Of a stretch of 64,000 nt of DNA, positions 44,886 to 54,286 are shown piece after piece. This stretch comes from Paracoccaceae bacterium (GTDB lineage: Bacteria > Pseudomonadota > Alphaproteobacteria > Rhodobacterales > Rhodobacteraceae), in assembly GCA_022448245.1 (NCBI GenBank), contig JAKVCO010000006.1:62001-126000 (forward strand), in the 5' to 3' direction. The notes beneath the pieces were generated by a model that was not told the DNA's origin, ran no database searches, and worked only from the letters and a program-made list of their open reading frames with translations. The position numbers and the translations under genes are program-made. The first letter of the stretch is position 1. Every line of letters starts with the position of its first letter.

Positions 44886-45439
44886 TTTGGTGGATCCGTC
44901 ACGGACCGACCCATCAGAAGGCGTTCACTGGCTGGCGTGATGTGCCAGCCGACCTCTCTGATACCGCGGCGCTGGAGCGGCTGTCTGACTTTCTGCCAGA
45001 CGCACCGGTTCTTTCCTCCGACCTGATCCGCACGCGCGACACAGCGGATGCGATCGCGCGGGGCCGCGCGCGCCTGCCCGACCACGCAGGCCTGCGCGAA
45101 ATCGACTTTGGCGCCTGGGACGGGCTGACCTTTGATGTGATCGCGGACCGCTGGCCCGAGTTATCACGTACCTATTGGGAGCAACCCGGAGACATCGCCG
45201 CCCCCGACGGGGAAAGCTGGAACGACGCCGCCGCACGCGTTGAGGCAGCCCGTCAGGACATCCGCAGCCGCCACTCAGGCGATCTTATCATCGTGGCGCA
45301 TTTTGGCACGATCCTCACGCAGGTTCAGCGCGCGGCAGGGTGCACTGCCTACGAGGTGCTTGCCCAGAAGATCGACAACCTGTCTGTCACCTGCATTCCT
45401 GATGAAGGCCCCGCGACGCTGATCAATCACGTGGTGTGA
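44882..45439 (+). CDS. cobC: Histidine phosphatase, probable alpha-ribazole phosphatase
   Basis: A 185-residue phosphoglycerate-mutase-type phosphatase with the catalytic IRHGPT (5-10), DLIRTRDTA, the second catalytic His in IIVAHFGTI (about 136-144) and acid residue region LREIDFGAWDG. Coupled by ATGA to cobP, which makes alpha-ribazole-5-phosphate dephosphorylation in cobalamin synthesis the likely role; the sequence alone shows only the superfamily. Confidence 0.8.
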   Translation: MIWWIRHGPTHQKAFTGWRDVPADLSDTAALERLSDFLPDAPVLSSDLIRTRDTADAIARGRARLPDHAGLREIDFGAWDGLTFDVIADRWPELSRTYWEQPGDIAAPDGESWNDAAARVEAARQDIRSRHSGDLIIVAHFGTILTQVQRAAGCTAYEVLAQKIDNLSVTCIPDEGPATLINHVV

Positions 45440-45497
45440 GGGCCATGCTCACATAAGCTGAATTGACCTTTATGCCGGGGCACCGCAGGCTTGGGGC

Positions 45498-46361
45498 ATG
45501 ACTTACACTCTATATCTTGGCGACCGCGCCTATTCTTCTTGGTCTCTCCGCGCTTGGCTCCTTCGGGAAGTTTGGGAGCTGCCGCTCGACACGATCTACG
45601 TTGATTTCAATGCTGCTGACGTCGCCGACCAGCTGGCAGACGTGGCTCCAGCCCGCACGGTACCCACGCTGAAGACACCTGAAGGCGCCATTATTTCCGA
45701 GAGCCTAGCCATCGCAGAGGAACTCGCCACCCGCTTCCCCGATGCCGATCTTTGGCCGGCTGATCCACTTTCTCGGGCAACGGCGCGATCGCTTTCGTCT
45801 GAGATGCACGCAGGTTTCGGACCATTGCGCGCCGACTGCCCCATGAACCTGCGCGTCGCCTATTCGAGCTTTGAGCCCTCAGCCGAGGTTCAGGCAGACC
45901 TGCGCCGGCTTGAAGCCATTTGGGAGGCTGCCCTCGCCGCCTCCGGTGGACCGTGGTTGGGCGGGACATACTCCATTGCCGACACCTTCTATGCCCCTGT
46001 TGCCGCGCGCATCGCAGGCTATGGACTTGAGGTCTCACGCGTTGCGAGAGGATATGTAGACCAGCACCTCGCGCATTTGCCGTTTCGCCGCTGGCGGGCC
46101 ATGGGCCTGGTGCGCGGCGCGACGTTGGAGAGGTATCGCCGCGACTATGAAGTGACCGCATGGCCCGGGCCCTCCCTGCTGGCTGCAACTGCCGTTGCCC
46201 CACAAGCCGCCGAGAACGAGCGTTGCCCCTATTCCGGCGATCCCGTCACGGATTTCCTTGAGTTTGAAGGAAAGGTCTACGGGTTCTGCAATCCGTTCTG
46301 CCGCGACAAGACCGTCGCTGATCCGGAGGCTTGGCCTGCGTTCATAGCGCTCACGCGTTAA
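45498..46361 (+). CDS. Glutathione S-transferase with C-terminal Cys module
   Basis: A 287-residue protein: an N-terminal thioredoxin-like GST domain (YLGDRAYSSWSLRAWLLRE, then TVPTLKTPEGAIISESLAIAEEL), an all-helical GST C-domain to about residue 220, and an added tail from about 240 with CPYSGDPV (Cys243) and FCNPFCRDKT (Cys264, Cys268). The tail resembles YHS/TRASH-type metal-binding knuckles. The conjugated substrate is unknown. It stands alone between cobC and comM. Confidence 0.85.
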   Translation: MTYTLYLGDRAYSSWSLRAWLLREVWELPLDTIYVDFNAADVADQLADVAPARTVPTLKTPEGAIISESLAIAEELATRFPDADLWPADPLSRATARSLSSEMHAGFGPLRADCPMNLRVAYSSFEPSAEVQADLRRLEAIWEAALAASGGPWLGGTYSIADTFYAPVAARIAGYGLEVSRVARGYVDQHLAHLPFRRWRAMGLVRGATLERYRRDYEVTAWPGPSLLAATAVAPQAAENERCPYSGDPVTDFLEFEGKVYGFCNPFCRDKTVADPEAWPAFIALTR

Positions 46362-46413
46362 CCTTTCGGAAAGCACTTCGCCCTTAAAGCTTGGTTAACG
46401 GCGAGAGGGTGCA

Positions 46414-47925
46414 ATGGTCTGTACAGGGCATACGGTGGCGTTCGAGGGCGTAGAGGCCCGCGAGGTTGAGGTACAATGCGCTGTTACAGCCGGATTGCCC
46501 TCGTTCTCTGTGGTCGGTTTGCCGGACAAGGCTGTGAGCGAGGCGCGGGAACGCGTGCGCGCGGCGATGAGCGCGCTGTCGATTGCGTTGCCGTCCAAGC
46601 GGATCACGATCAACTTGTCCCCCGCGGATTTGCCGAAAGTCGGGTCTCACTTTGATTTGCCCATCGCGGTGACGCTTCTGGCGGCGCTCGACCTTATTCC
46701 CAAGGAGGAAGTTGAGCGCACGATTTCGCTGGGTGAACTGTCCTTGAACGGGGATCTGGTGGGAGTCATCGGCGCCCTCCCCGCGGCAATGACGGCGGGG
46801 GCTTCAAACCGCAGACTTCTGTGTCCGAAAGCCTCTGGAGCGGAGGCCGCCTGGGTCGGGTCGGCGGAGGTGATAGCAGCCCGAAGCCTGGCAGAGGTTT
46901 TGCGTCATTTCACGGGACAGGCCCCCATCAAGCCTGCAAGCCCCGGCGAAGTGGCAGGCGAGACTTTCGCGCGCGACATGGCAGAGGTGAAAGGTCAGGA
47001 GCGGGCAAAACGCGCCGTGGAAATCGCAGCTGCCGGGCGCCATCACGTGATCCTTGTCGGCGCACCGGGATCAGGCAAATCGATGATCGCGGCCCGCGTG
47101 CCCACGATCCTTCCGCCCATGGGCGCCGCCGAGGCGCTTGAGACCTCAATGATCCATTCTCTTTCGGGTTTGCTGGATGAAGGTGGCATCAGTCGCACAC
47201 GACCGTTTCGGGAACCCCACCACACGGCCTCGATCGCAGCCATCGTCGGCGGCGGACGCGGCGCGAAACCAGGAGAGATTTCGCTGGCACACAACGGCGT
47301 TCTTTTCATGGATGAGTTTCCGGAATTTCCGCGCTCCGTGCTGGAGACGTTGCGCCAACCGATTGAGACGGGATCGGTTGTTGTCTCACGCGCGAACCAC
47401 CACGCGCGCTATCCGTCGCGGTTCTTGCTGATCGCGGCGGCCAACCCGTGTCGCTGCGGCGAGGTGGGCGAGCCAGGTTTCGTTTGCAAGCGGGGGCCCA
47501 AATGCGCCGAAGACTATATCGGGAAGATCTCTGCCCCCTTGATGGACCGGATCGATCTGCGCGTGGAGGTACCCCCGGTGAGCTTTGCTGATCTCGACTT
47601 GCCTGCAACGGGCGAGAGTTCCGCCACGATCGCCGCGCGCGTCGCCGCTGCGCGCGATCTCCAAACAGAGCGCTATAGCGATATTGAGGGGGTGAACGTG
47701 AACGCGGACATCGAAGGCGCGGTCTTGGAACGGGTGGCGCAGCCGTCGACGGAGGGGAAGGCCCTGCTCTTGAAGGCGGCGGAGAAGTTCAAGCTTTCGG
47801 CGCGGGGGTACCACCGTGTTCTAAAGCTTGCGCGGACGATTGCTGATCTGGACGCCTCAGCTGGCATTGAACGCCACCACGTAGCCGAGGCCCTGAGTTA
47901 CAGGCTGACGACCGCTACCGGGTGA
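46414..47925 (+). CDS. comM: YifB/ComM family Mg-chelatase-like AAA+ ATPase
   Basis: A 503-residue protein with an N-terminal Lon-protease-like fold (LPSFSVVGLPDKAVSEARERV), Walker A GAPGSGKSMIA (about 215-225), Walker B GVLFMDEFPEF, the inserted zinc-type cysteines CRCG/CKRGPKC, and a C-terminal Mg-chelatase lid domain. In naturally competent bacteria ComM is a helicase that drives branch migration during transformation. Length matches the family. Convergent with gshB. Confidence 0.93.
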   Translation: MVCTGHTVAFEGVEAREVEVQCAVTAGLPSFSVVGLPDKAVSEARERVRAAMSALSIALPSKRITINLSPADLPKVGSHFDLPIAVTLLAALDLIPKEEVERTISLGELSLNGDLVGVIGALPAAMTAGASNRRLLCPKASGAEAAWVGSAEVIAARSLAEVLRHFTGQAPIKPASPGEVAGETFARDMAEVKGQERAKRAVEIAAAGRHHVILVGAPGSGKSMIAARVPTILPPMGAAEALETSMIHSLSGLLDEGGISRTRPFREPHHTASIAAIVGGGRGAKPGEISLAHNGVLFMDEFPEFPRSVLETLRQPIETGSVVVSRANHHARYPSRFLLIAAANPCRCGEVGEPGFVCKRGPKCAEDYIGKISAPLMDRIDLRVEVPPVSFADLDLPATGESSATIAARVAAARDLQTERYSDIEGVNVNADIEGAVLERVAQPSTEGKALLLKAAEKFKLSARGYHRVLKLARTIADLDASAGIERHHVAEALSYRLTTATG

Positions 47926-47956
47926 TGCGTCGGTCTTTTTGAGATACCGGACCCAC

Positions 47957-47994
47957 CCCCCTCCCCGCGGCGCTGTCGCTTGCGCCAAAGGGGG
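47957..47994. other. Nested inverted repeat between comM and gshB
   Basis: CCCCCT (47957-47962) pairs with AGGGGG (47989-47994) and inside it GGCGC (47969-47973) pairs with GCGCC (47982-47986). It lies between two convergent genes and could act as a bidirectional terminator or be a palindromic repeat unit; no T-run follows on either strand. Confidence 0.35.
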
Positions 47995-48020
47995 CCTCGC
48001 TGCGCTCGGGGATGCGTGCG

Positions 48021-48956
48021 TCAGCGTTTGGCTTCGATGGCTTCCCAAACGAGCGCGGCGATATTGAGCCCGTCGAAACGTTCAAGCTCCTGAATTCCGG
48101 TGGGTGAGGTCACGTTGATTTCCGTGAGCCAGCCGCCGATCACGTCGATGCCAACGAAGATCTGGCCATTGTCGCGAAGTGTGGGCCCAATGGCCGCGCA
48201 GATTTCGCGCTCCCGCTCGGTCAGGCCGATCTTTTCGGGACGCCCGCCCACGTGCATGTTTGAGCGTGTCTCCCCCGCTGCGGGCACGCGATTGATCGCG
48301 CCGACGGGTTCGCCATCGACCAAGATGATGCGTTTGTCGCCTTGGCTGACGTCAGGCAGGAACTTCTGTGCAATCAGAGGCTCGCGATTGATGCCGGAGA
48401 AAAGCTCGTGCAGCGACGCGAGATTGCCATCGCCCGGCTGCAGCCGGAAAACGCCGGCGCCGCCGTTTCCGTAGAGCGGCTTGATGATGACGTCGCCGTG
48501 GCGTTCGCGGAACGCTTTAAGGGCATCGAGATCGCGCGCAATTGTCGTCGGCGGCGTCAGATCAGGGAAGCGCAGGACAAGCAGCTTTTCGGGGAAATTC
48601 CGTACCCAGAAGGGATCGTTCACCACGAGCGTTTCGGGATGCACGAGCTCGAGAAGGTGCGTCGTCGTGATGTAGCCCATGTCAAACGGCGGGTCTTGGC
48701 GCAGCCAAACGACGTCAAAGCTGCTGAGGGGCCGCGTCTCGAACGGGCCGAACTTCACGTGGTTGCCTTTTTCGCGCTGCACGGTCACCGCGCGGCCGGT
48801 GGCTGTCACCGTGCCTTCATCGAAAACCAGCTGGTTAGGCGTGTAGACAAACAGTGAGTGGCCACGCTTTTGCGCTTCCTCTGCGAGACGGAAGCTCGAG
48901 TCAGCGTCGATATCGACATGTTCGATGGGGTCCATCTGGAAAGCGACGTTGAGCAT
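48021..48956 (-). CDS. gshB: Glutathione synthetase
   Basis: A 311-residue ATP-grasp enzyme joining gamma-glutamylcysteine and glycine. Seen: N-terminal [20 protein letters not shown], the ATP-grasp segment [18 protein letters not shown] (about 154-171), [18 protein letters not shown], and the metal-binding [18 protein letters not shown]. Length is usual. Follows yraN and rsmI on the same strand with a 67-base gap. Confidence 0.96.
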   Translation of the reverse strand: MLNVAFQMDPIEHVDIDADSSFRLAEEAQKRGHSLFVYTPNQLVFDEGTVTATGRAVTVQREKGNHVKFGPFETRPLSSFDVVWLRQDPPFDMGYITTTHLLELVHPETLVVNDPFWVRNFPEKLLVLRFPDLTPPTTIARDLDALKAFRERHGDVIIKPLYGNGGAGVFRLQPGDGNLASLHELFSGINREPLIAQKFLPDVSQGDKRIILVDGEPVGAINRVPAAGETRSNMHVGGRPEKIGLTEREREICAAIGPTLRDNGQIFVGIDVIGGWLTEINVTSPTGIQELERFDGLNIAALVWEAIEAKR

Positions 48957-49023
48957 GGGGCCTCCGTGGGGTCGTCATTTCACGACTAGATGGACCTTGG
49001 GGCGCTGCTCTGCAACGCCCAGC

Positions 49024-49377
49024 TCACGCCATGAGGGCATTCTCGACAATTTCGATGCGGCCTGCGCCGTCCACGGCGGCCACATCAAAGCGCGTCTCCG
49101 TCAGCGCGCCTGCCGGTTGGCGTGACAGAAAATCAGAGGCACTTGCGAGGAGGCGGTTGATCTGGCGGGGCCCAAGGCTTTCCAGCGCGCGAGCAATCGT
49201 GACGGATGATTTCACCTCAACAAAGATAATCTGGCCTGCGTGTTCAAAGATCAGATCGATCTCGCCACCTTGTCCCAGCCAGCGCTGGGCGATCACGGTG
49301 GCGCCCCGCTTTTGATAAAGCATCGCGACCTGATCCTCAGATGCCGCGCCCTTCAAATAGGAGACGATACCGCTCAT
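49024..49377 (-). CDS. yraN: YraN family (UPF0102) nuclease-like protein
   Basis: A 117-residue protein with the restriction-endonuclease-like core of the family: AQRWLGQGGEIDLIFEH (catalytic-type Glu and Asp) and IIFVEVKSS (the ExK motif), preceded by AAMLYQKRGATVI-like helix. Function is not established. It follows rsmI by three bases, the conserved order rsmI-yraN. Confidence 0.9.
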   Translation of the reverse strand: MSGIVSYLKGAASEDQVAMLYQKRGATVIAQRWLGQGGEIDLIFEHAGQIIFVEVKSSVTIARALESLGPRQINRLLASASDFLSRQPAGALTETRFDVAAVDGAGRIEIVENALMA

Positions 49378-49380
49378 GCC

Positions 49381-50238
49381 CTACCCCGATGATTTCAGGT
49401 CCAATGCCCGTTGATAAACTTTGCGCCGTGGCAGCCCGAGCGCCCCGGACACGGCAGTGACAGCTTCCTTTAGGCTCATCTTGGTTAACGCATCCTGAAG
49501 CGCACCATCGAGATCCACTTCCTCCGTGCCGCCCTGGATCGATCTATCGATTAGGATAACGCATTCGCCTTTGGGCGGGGTCTCGGCGGTCGCGGCCGCG
49601 AGTTCGGCGAGGGTGCCGTGGCGCACTTCTTCAAAACGCTTCGTAAGTTCGCGGGCGAGCGCTGCGTGACGCGTGCCGAGCACCTCGCTGGCATCCGCAA
49701 GGCAGGCCGACACCCGCTTGGGCGACTCATAGAGCACCAACGTCGCCGCAATCTGACCGAGCTCTGCCAAAGCTGCGCGTCGTGCCTGCCGGGAGGCCTG
49801 CAAGAAGCCCGCAAAATGCACTGCGTCTGTGGGAAGGCCTGCGATGGATAGGGCCGTGGCCAAGGCCGAAGGGCCCGGCGCAGATGTCACAAGACCGCCT
49901 GCCTCCCGCACGGCGCCCACAAGCTCGTAGCCCGGGTCGGCAATCAGCGGCGTACCCGCCTCCGAGGCGTAAGCGGCGGACTGCCCAGCCGAAATTGCCT
50001 CGACCACCCGTCTGACGTCGCCGGTTCGGCTATGGTCATGGTAGCTCCACAGTGGCCTGCCTTCGAGCGGCACCGCGTGCAAATCCATGAGTTTACGCAG
50101 GGTTCGCGTGTCTTCAGCGACAAGCACATCCGCTGACGCCAGCACATCCAGCGCCCGCAAAGTGATGTCTCGCGCGGTGCCTATAGGTGTTGCTACAAGG
50201 TAAAGACCTGGCGCGAGCGTCTGTCTGTTCCAATTCAT
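49381..50238 (-). CDS. rsmI: 16S rRNA (cytidine1402-2'-O)-methyltransferase
   Basis: A 285-residue SAM-dependent methyltransferase of the tetrapyrrole-methylase fold that modifies C1402 in 16S rRNA. Seen: GLYLVATPIGTARDITLRAL (11-30), VLVAEDTRTLRKLMDLH, YASEAGTPLIADPGYELV and TLVLYESPKR. Divergent from the lpoA-like gene, the arrangement found in many proteobacteria. Confidence 0.96.
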   Translation of the reverse strand: MNWNRQTLAPGLYLVATPIGTARDITLRALDVLASADVLVAEDTRTLRKLMDLHAVPLEGRPLWSYHDHSRTGDVRRVVEAISAGQSAAYASEAGTPLIADPGYELVGAVREAGGLVTSAPGPSALATALSIAGLPTDAVHFAGFLQASRQARRAALAELGQIAATLVLYESPKRVSACLADASEVLGTRHAALARELTKRFEEVRHGTLAELAAATAETPPKGECVILIDRSIQGGTEEVDLDGALQDALTKMSLKEAVTAVSGALGLPRRKVYQRALDLKSSG

Positions 50239-50318
50239 GACTCGACCGTCCCTGCCAAGTTCCGCATTATGCCGCCACGCCGGATGCGGTGATCCCGGCC
50301 TCAGATGGGAGTGTAAAC

Positions 50319-51494
50319 ATGGTGTCGTTTTTCAAGCGAATGCGCAACGCGGTGCGCGCCTTTGCCCTTGTGGGCTCGCTCGGAGCCCTCGCGGCATGCG
50401 ATGTGCCCGTATCGACCGGGATCCCCGGCGCAGGTGCCGGTGGCGGCAGCGTGGACGTGGCCTTGCTCGTTCCCGGCGGATCGGGCGTAGCTGAGCTGGA
50501 TGCCATTGCTCTGAGCCTTGAGAACGCTGCGCGCCTTGCGATGAACGATCTTCAGGGCGTCGAAGTGAACCTGACCGTGTACAACACGGCCCGAGATGCG
50601 GGCACCGCCGTGGCCGCAACCGGGCAGGCCATTGCGGCAGGGGCAGACATCATTCTAGGCCCCCTTGATGGTGAGGTCGCGGCAGCCGTTGGCCTTGCGG
50701 CACGTGGATCCGGCACGAACGTGATGAGCTTTTCAAACAACACCGCTGTTGCAGGCGGGAACGTGTTCCTGCTGGGCCAAACGTTCCAGGACAGCGCCTC
50801 TCGCGTCGCGCGCTACGCCCGCAATCAGGGCAAGAGCCGCGTCGTTGTGGTGCATGCACAAAACGTGGCTGGTGAAGCAGGCCGCGCAGCTGTGGCCAAT
50901 GCCTTGGCCGCCAGCGGTATCGAGCTCGCCGGAATGACAAGCTACGAAAATACCCTCCCGGGCATTGCGAACGCCGTCTCGTCTGTGGGCCGCGAAGTCA
51001 GATCGACGGGCGCCGACACGCTCTTCCTGACCTCGCCCAGCGCAGGCGCACTGCCCATCCTAGCAGAACTTTTGCCCGAGGCAGGCATGGGTCCTGACAG
51101 CGTGCAGTACCTGGGCCTGAGCCGCTGGGACAATGACCCGCGCCTCTTCAGCCTCTCCGGCGTGCAAGGCGGCTGGTTCGCCATGCCAGACCGCGCGCGC
51201 GCAGCTGCGTTCTCTAGCCGCTACGGCGCGACGTTTGGGGCCCCTCCCCACTCGCTCGCGTTCACGGCGTATGACGGCATTGCTGTTATCGGCGCCCTCG
51301 TCTCGCAAGGCGGCTTTGATCCGCTGAGCGCTGAGGCGATCACCCGGGCACAGGGTTTCCAGGGCGCCAACGGCATCCTGCGCTTCCGCTCCAACGGCAC
51401 CAACCAGCGCGGCCTCGCGATCGGAACCATCCAAGAGGGAGGGGTCGTGACGCTCGAAGCCGCACCTCAGAACTTCGGTGGCGCTGGTTTCTGA
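50319..51494 (+). CDS. LpoA-like penicillin-binding protein activator (lipoprotein)
   Basis: A 391-residue lipoprotein with signal and lipobox LAAC (Cys27), then a periplasmic-binding-protein type I fold (VDVALLVPGGSGVAELD; IIAGADIILGPLDGEV-like segment) as in the C-terminal domain of LpoA, which activates PBP1A in E. coli outer membrane. The N-terminal TPR-like domain of E. coli LpoA is absent. GGGAG seven bases before ATG 50319 decides the start. Overlaps glnD by 17 bases. Confidence 0.82.
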   Translation: MVSFFKRMRNAVRAFALVGSLGALAACDVPVSTGIPGAGAGGGSVDVALLVPGGSGVAELDAIALSLENAARLAMNDLQGVEVNLTVYNTARDAGTAVAATGQAIAAGADIILGPLDGEVAAAVGLAARGSGTNVMSFSNNTAVAGGNVFLLGQTFQDSASRVARYARNQGKSRVVVVHAQNVAGEAGRAAVANALAASGIELAGMTSYENTLPGIANAVSSVGREVRSTGADTLFLTSPSAGALPILAELLPEAGMGPDSVQYLGLSRWDNDPRLFSLSGVQGGWFAMPDRARAAAFSSRYGATFGAPPHSLAFTAYDGIAVIGALVSQGGFDPLSAEAITRAQGFQGANGILRFRSNGTNQRGLAIGTIQEGGVVTLEAAPQNFGGAGF

Positions 51495-54264
51495 CGCGGG
51501 CGAAACGCCCGAACTGCCCGCAGATCAAGACAACCCCGGCGGCTTTGCGCTGTCGGGGGGGTTCGACGAAGCTACATTAAAGGCCGCAGCGACAGAAGCT
51601 GCCGCAGGCCAGTCCGACAAAATTGAGCGCCGCAAAGCCATTGTGGCAACGCTGGCGCCTGCGCTTGGCGATGCGCGCGCCGAAATCGCCCGCAATCTAG
51701 CAGCCCGCCCCCGCGCATCGCGCGACGTGACCTCGCACTATGCGCGGCTGACCGATGCTATCGTGCGTCTCACGCATAGCCTCGCCGCAGATCATCTGAT
51801 GGAAACGCCGCCCTGCGCGACGATGACGATCATCGCGGTGGGCGGATACGGGCGTGGAGAAATGGCGCTCTTTTCCGATATGGACTTGCTCTTCCTCACG
51901 CCCGCATCCGAGGCCGAAGATGCCGAAAAGCTCGTGGAAGAGATGCTCTATGTCTTCTGGGATCTGAAGCTGAAGGTCGGACATGCGACGCGCAGCGTGA
52001 AGGATTGCCTGAAGCTCGCACGGGAAGACTATACCATCCGCACCTCGCTGGTTGAAATGCGCAACCTTGGTGGAGATGCAGACCTCTTCGAGGAGCTTCG
52101 CACGAGGCTCTGGAGCGATCTCTTCAGCTCGACCGCGAGCGACTTCATCGAAGCCAAGCTGGAAGAGCGTAGCCAGCGCCATCGCAAGCAAGGTGGGCAA
52201 CGCTATGTGGTCGAGCCCAACGTGAAAGAGGGCAAAGGCGGCCTTCGGGATCTTCAGTCCCTCTTTTGGATCGCAAAGTACCTACACGGCGTGCGCGACG
52301 CTGCAGCCCTGGTGCCCTTGGGGCTCTTTACCGCCGACGAGTTCGACACGTTCCAGCGCGCTGAGGAGTTTCTCTGGGCCATCCGTTGTCACCTGCACGT
52401 TGTGACGGGACGGGCTGCAGATCAGCTGACGTTCGACCTGCAAGTCGAGGTGGCAGACCGCATGGGCTACGAAGACCGCACCGGCAGGCGCGCGGTTGAA
52501 CACTTCATGCAGGACTACTTCCGCCACGCAACGGCCGTGGGCGAGCTCACGCGCATCTTCCTGACAGCCCTTGAAGAAGCACACGTGAAAACAGAGCCCG
52601 CGCTCATGCGCCTCTTCCGGCGCCAAAAGACCGCCAAACCGCCCTATGCGATCAAGCAGAACCGTCTGACGATCGGGGATATGGACGGCTTTCTCGCGGA
52701 CAAGCTGAACCTGCTTCGGATCTTTGAAGAGGCGCTGCGGACAGGGACGCTGATCCACCCGGACGCGATGCGCGTCGTGACGGCGTCACTGCCGCTGGTG
52801 GACGAAAAGATGCGCCGCGATCCCGAGGCGTGCTCCATCTTCCTGGATACGCTCCTCAAACACGGCAACCCGGAACGGGGTCTGCGCCGTATGAACGAGC
52901 TTGGGCTGCTTGCAGCCTTCATTCCGGAGTTTGAGCCCATCGTCGCGATGATGCAGTTCAATATGTATCATTCCTACACCGTCGATGAGCACACGATCCA
53001 ATGCATCTCCATCCTCGCTCAGATCGAGCGGGGCGAACTTGAAGAAGATTTGCCGGTAGCCTCGTCGATCCTCTCAGAGGGGGTGAACCGCAAGGTGCTC
53101 TACGTCGCCCTGCTCTGTCATGATATTGGCAAGGGCCGCGATGAAGACCACTCGATCCTCGGGGCGAGGATCGGACGCGAGGTTGCGACGCGGCTCGGCC
53201 TCAAGAAGAAAGAGGTAGAGACGGTGGAGTGGCTGATCCGCTACCACCTTCTGATGTCGGACATGGCGCAAAAGCGCGACATCGCCGACCCCAGAACCGT
53301 GCGAGACTTTGCCAAGGCAGTGAAGACTGTGAAGCGGCTTGATCTTCTTACCGTGCTGACTGTCTGCGATATCCGCGGCGTTGGGCCCAATACGTGGAAC
53401 AACTGGAAGGCCGTGCTGATCCGCGCGCTCTACCGTCAGACACGCCGTGGCCTAGAAGACGGGATGGAGGCGCTGAACCGCGAAAACCGCGGTACCGTCG
53501 CAAAGCGCAATCTCACCGACGCCCTACCCGGGTGGAGCGACGAAGAGCTGCGCCGCGAGAAGAGCCGCCATGCCCCGACCTACTGGCAGGGCCTGCACGT
53601 CACCGCGCATATCGTCTTTGCAAACCTCTTGCGGGAAATCCCCGACGACGAGGTGCGTATCGATCTGCAAATGGATGATGATCGCGACGCCACGCGCGCC
53701 TGTTTCGCGATGACCGATCACCCCGGCATCTTCGCCCGCATGACCGGCGCGTTGGCACTGGTGGGGGCCAATGTCGTTGACGCACGGACCTACACCACCA
53801 AAGACGGCTACGCCGTGGCCGCGTTCTGGATCCAGGACAGTGAAGGGGCCTCCTACGAGGCAGGACGCCTCAAACGCCTCGAAGCGATGATCCACAAGAC
53901 GCTAGGCGGCGAAGTCGTCGCACGCGATGCCCTGAAAGACCGCGACAAGCTCAAGAAGCGTGAACGACCCTTCACGGTGCCTACGCATATCACCTTCGAT
54001 AACGAAGGCTCGGACATTTACACGATCATCGAGGTTGATACCCGCGACCGCCCGGGTTTGCTGCACGACCTGTGCCGCACCCTGGCCAATTCGAACGTCT
54101 ACATCGCCAGTGCCGTCATCGCGACCTACGGCGAACAGGTCGTCGACGGGTTCTACGTGAAGGACATGTTCGGCCTGAAACTCTACGACGAACGGCGGCA
54201 GAAGAACCTTGAGAAGAAGCTACGAGAAGCGATTGCGCTTGGCGCCCAGAGGGCCCGTGCGTGA
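51478..54264 (+). CDS. glnD: Bifunctional PII uridylyltransferase/uridylyl-removing enzyme
   Basis: A 928-residue nitrogen sensor that uridylylates and deuridylylates PII proteins in response to glutamine. Seen: nucleotidyltransferase motif GGYGRGEMALFSDMDLLFL (about 121-139), HD domain LCHDIGKGRDEDHS (near 544-557) and two C-terminal ACT domains (DHPGIFARMTGAL and TRDRPGLLHDLCRTL starts). GTG 51478, within the end of the preceding lipoprotein gene, is the likely start. murJ follows after 22 bases. Confidence 0.96.
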   Translation: MALVSDAGETPELPADQDNPGGFALSGGFDEATLKAAATEAAAGQSDKIERRKAIVATLAPALGDARAEIARNLAARPRASRDVTSHYARLTDAIVRLTHSLAADHLMETPPCATMTIIAVGGYGRGEMALFSDMDLLFLTPASEAEDAEKLVEEMLYVFWDLKLKVGHATRSVKDCLKLAREDYTIRTSLVEMRNLGGDADLFEELRTRLWSDLFSSTASDFIEAKLEERSQRHRKQGGQRYVVEPNVKEGKGGLRDLQSLFWIAKYLHGVRDAAALVPLGLFTADEFDTFQRAEEFLWAIRCHLHVVTGRAADQLTFDLQVEVADRMGYEDRTGRRAVEHFMQDYFRHATAVGELTRIFLTALEEAHVKTEPALMRLFRRQKTAKPPYAIKQNRLTIGDMDGFLADKLNLLRIFEEALRTGTLIHPDAMRVVTASLPLVDEKMRRDPEACSIFLDTLLKHGNPERGLRRMNELGLLAAFIPEFEPIVAMMQFNMYHSYTVDEHTIQCISILAQIERGELEEDLPVASSILSEGVNRKVLYVALLCHDIGKGRDEDHSILGARIGREVATRLGLKKKEVETVEWLIRYHLLMSDMAQKRDIADPRTVRDFAKAVKTVKRLDLLTVLTVCDIRGVGPNTWNNWKAVLIRALYRQTRRGLEDGMEALNRENRGTVAKRNLTDALPGWSDEELRREKSRHAPTYWQGLHVTAHIVFANLLREIPDDEVRIDLQMDDDRDATRACFAMTDHPGIFARMTGALALVGANVVDARTYTTKDGYAVAAFWIQDSEGASYEAGRLKRLEAMIHKTLGGEVVARDALKDRDKLKKRERPFTVPTHITFDNEGSDIYTIIEVDTRDRPGLLHDLCRTLANSNVYIASAVIATYGEQVVDGFYVKDMFGLKLYDERRQKNLEKKLREAIALGAQRARA

Positions 54265-54286
54265 GAGGCGCTCGCGTTAGGTTCCC

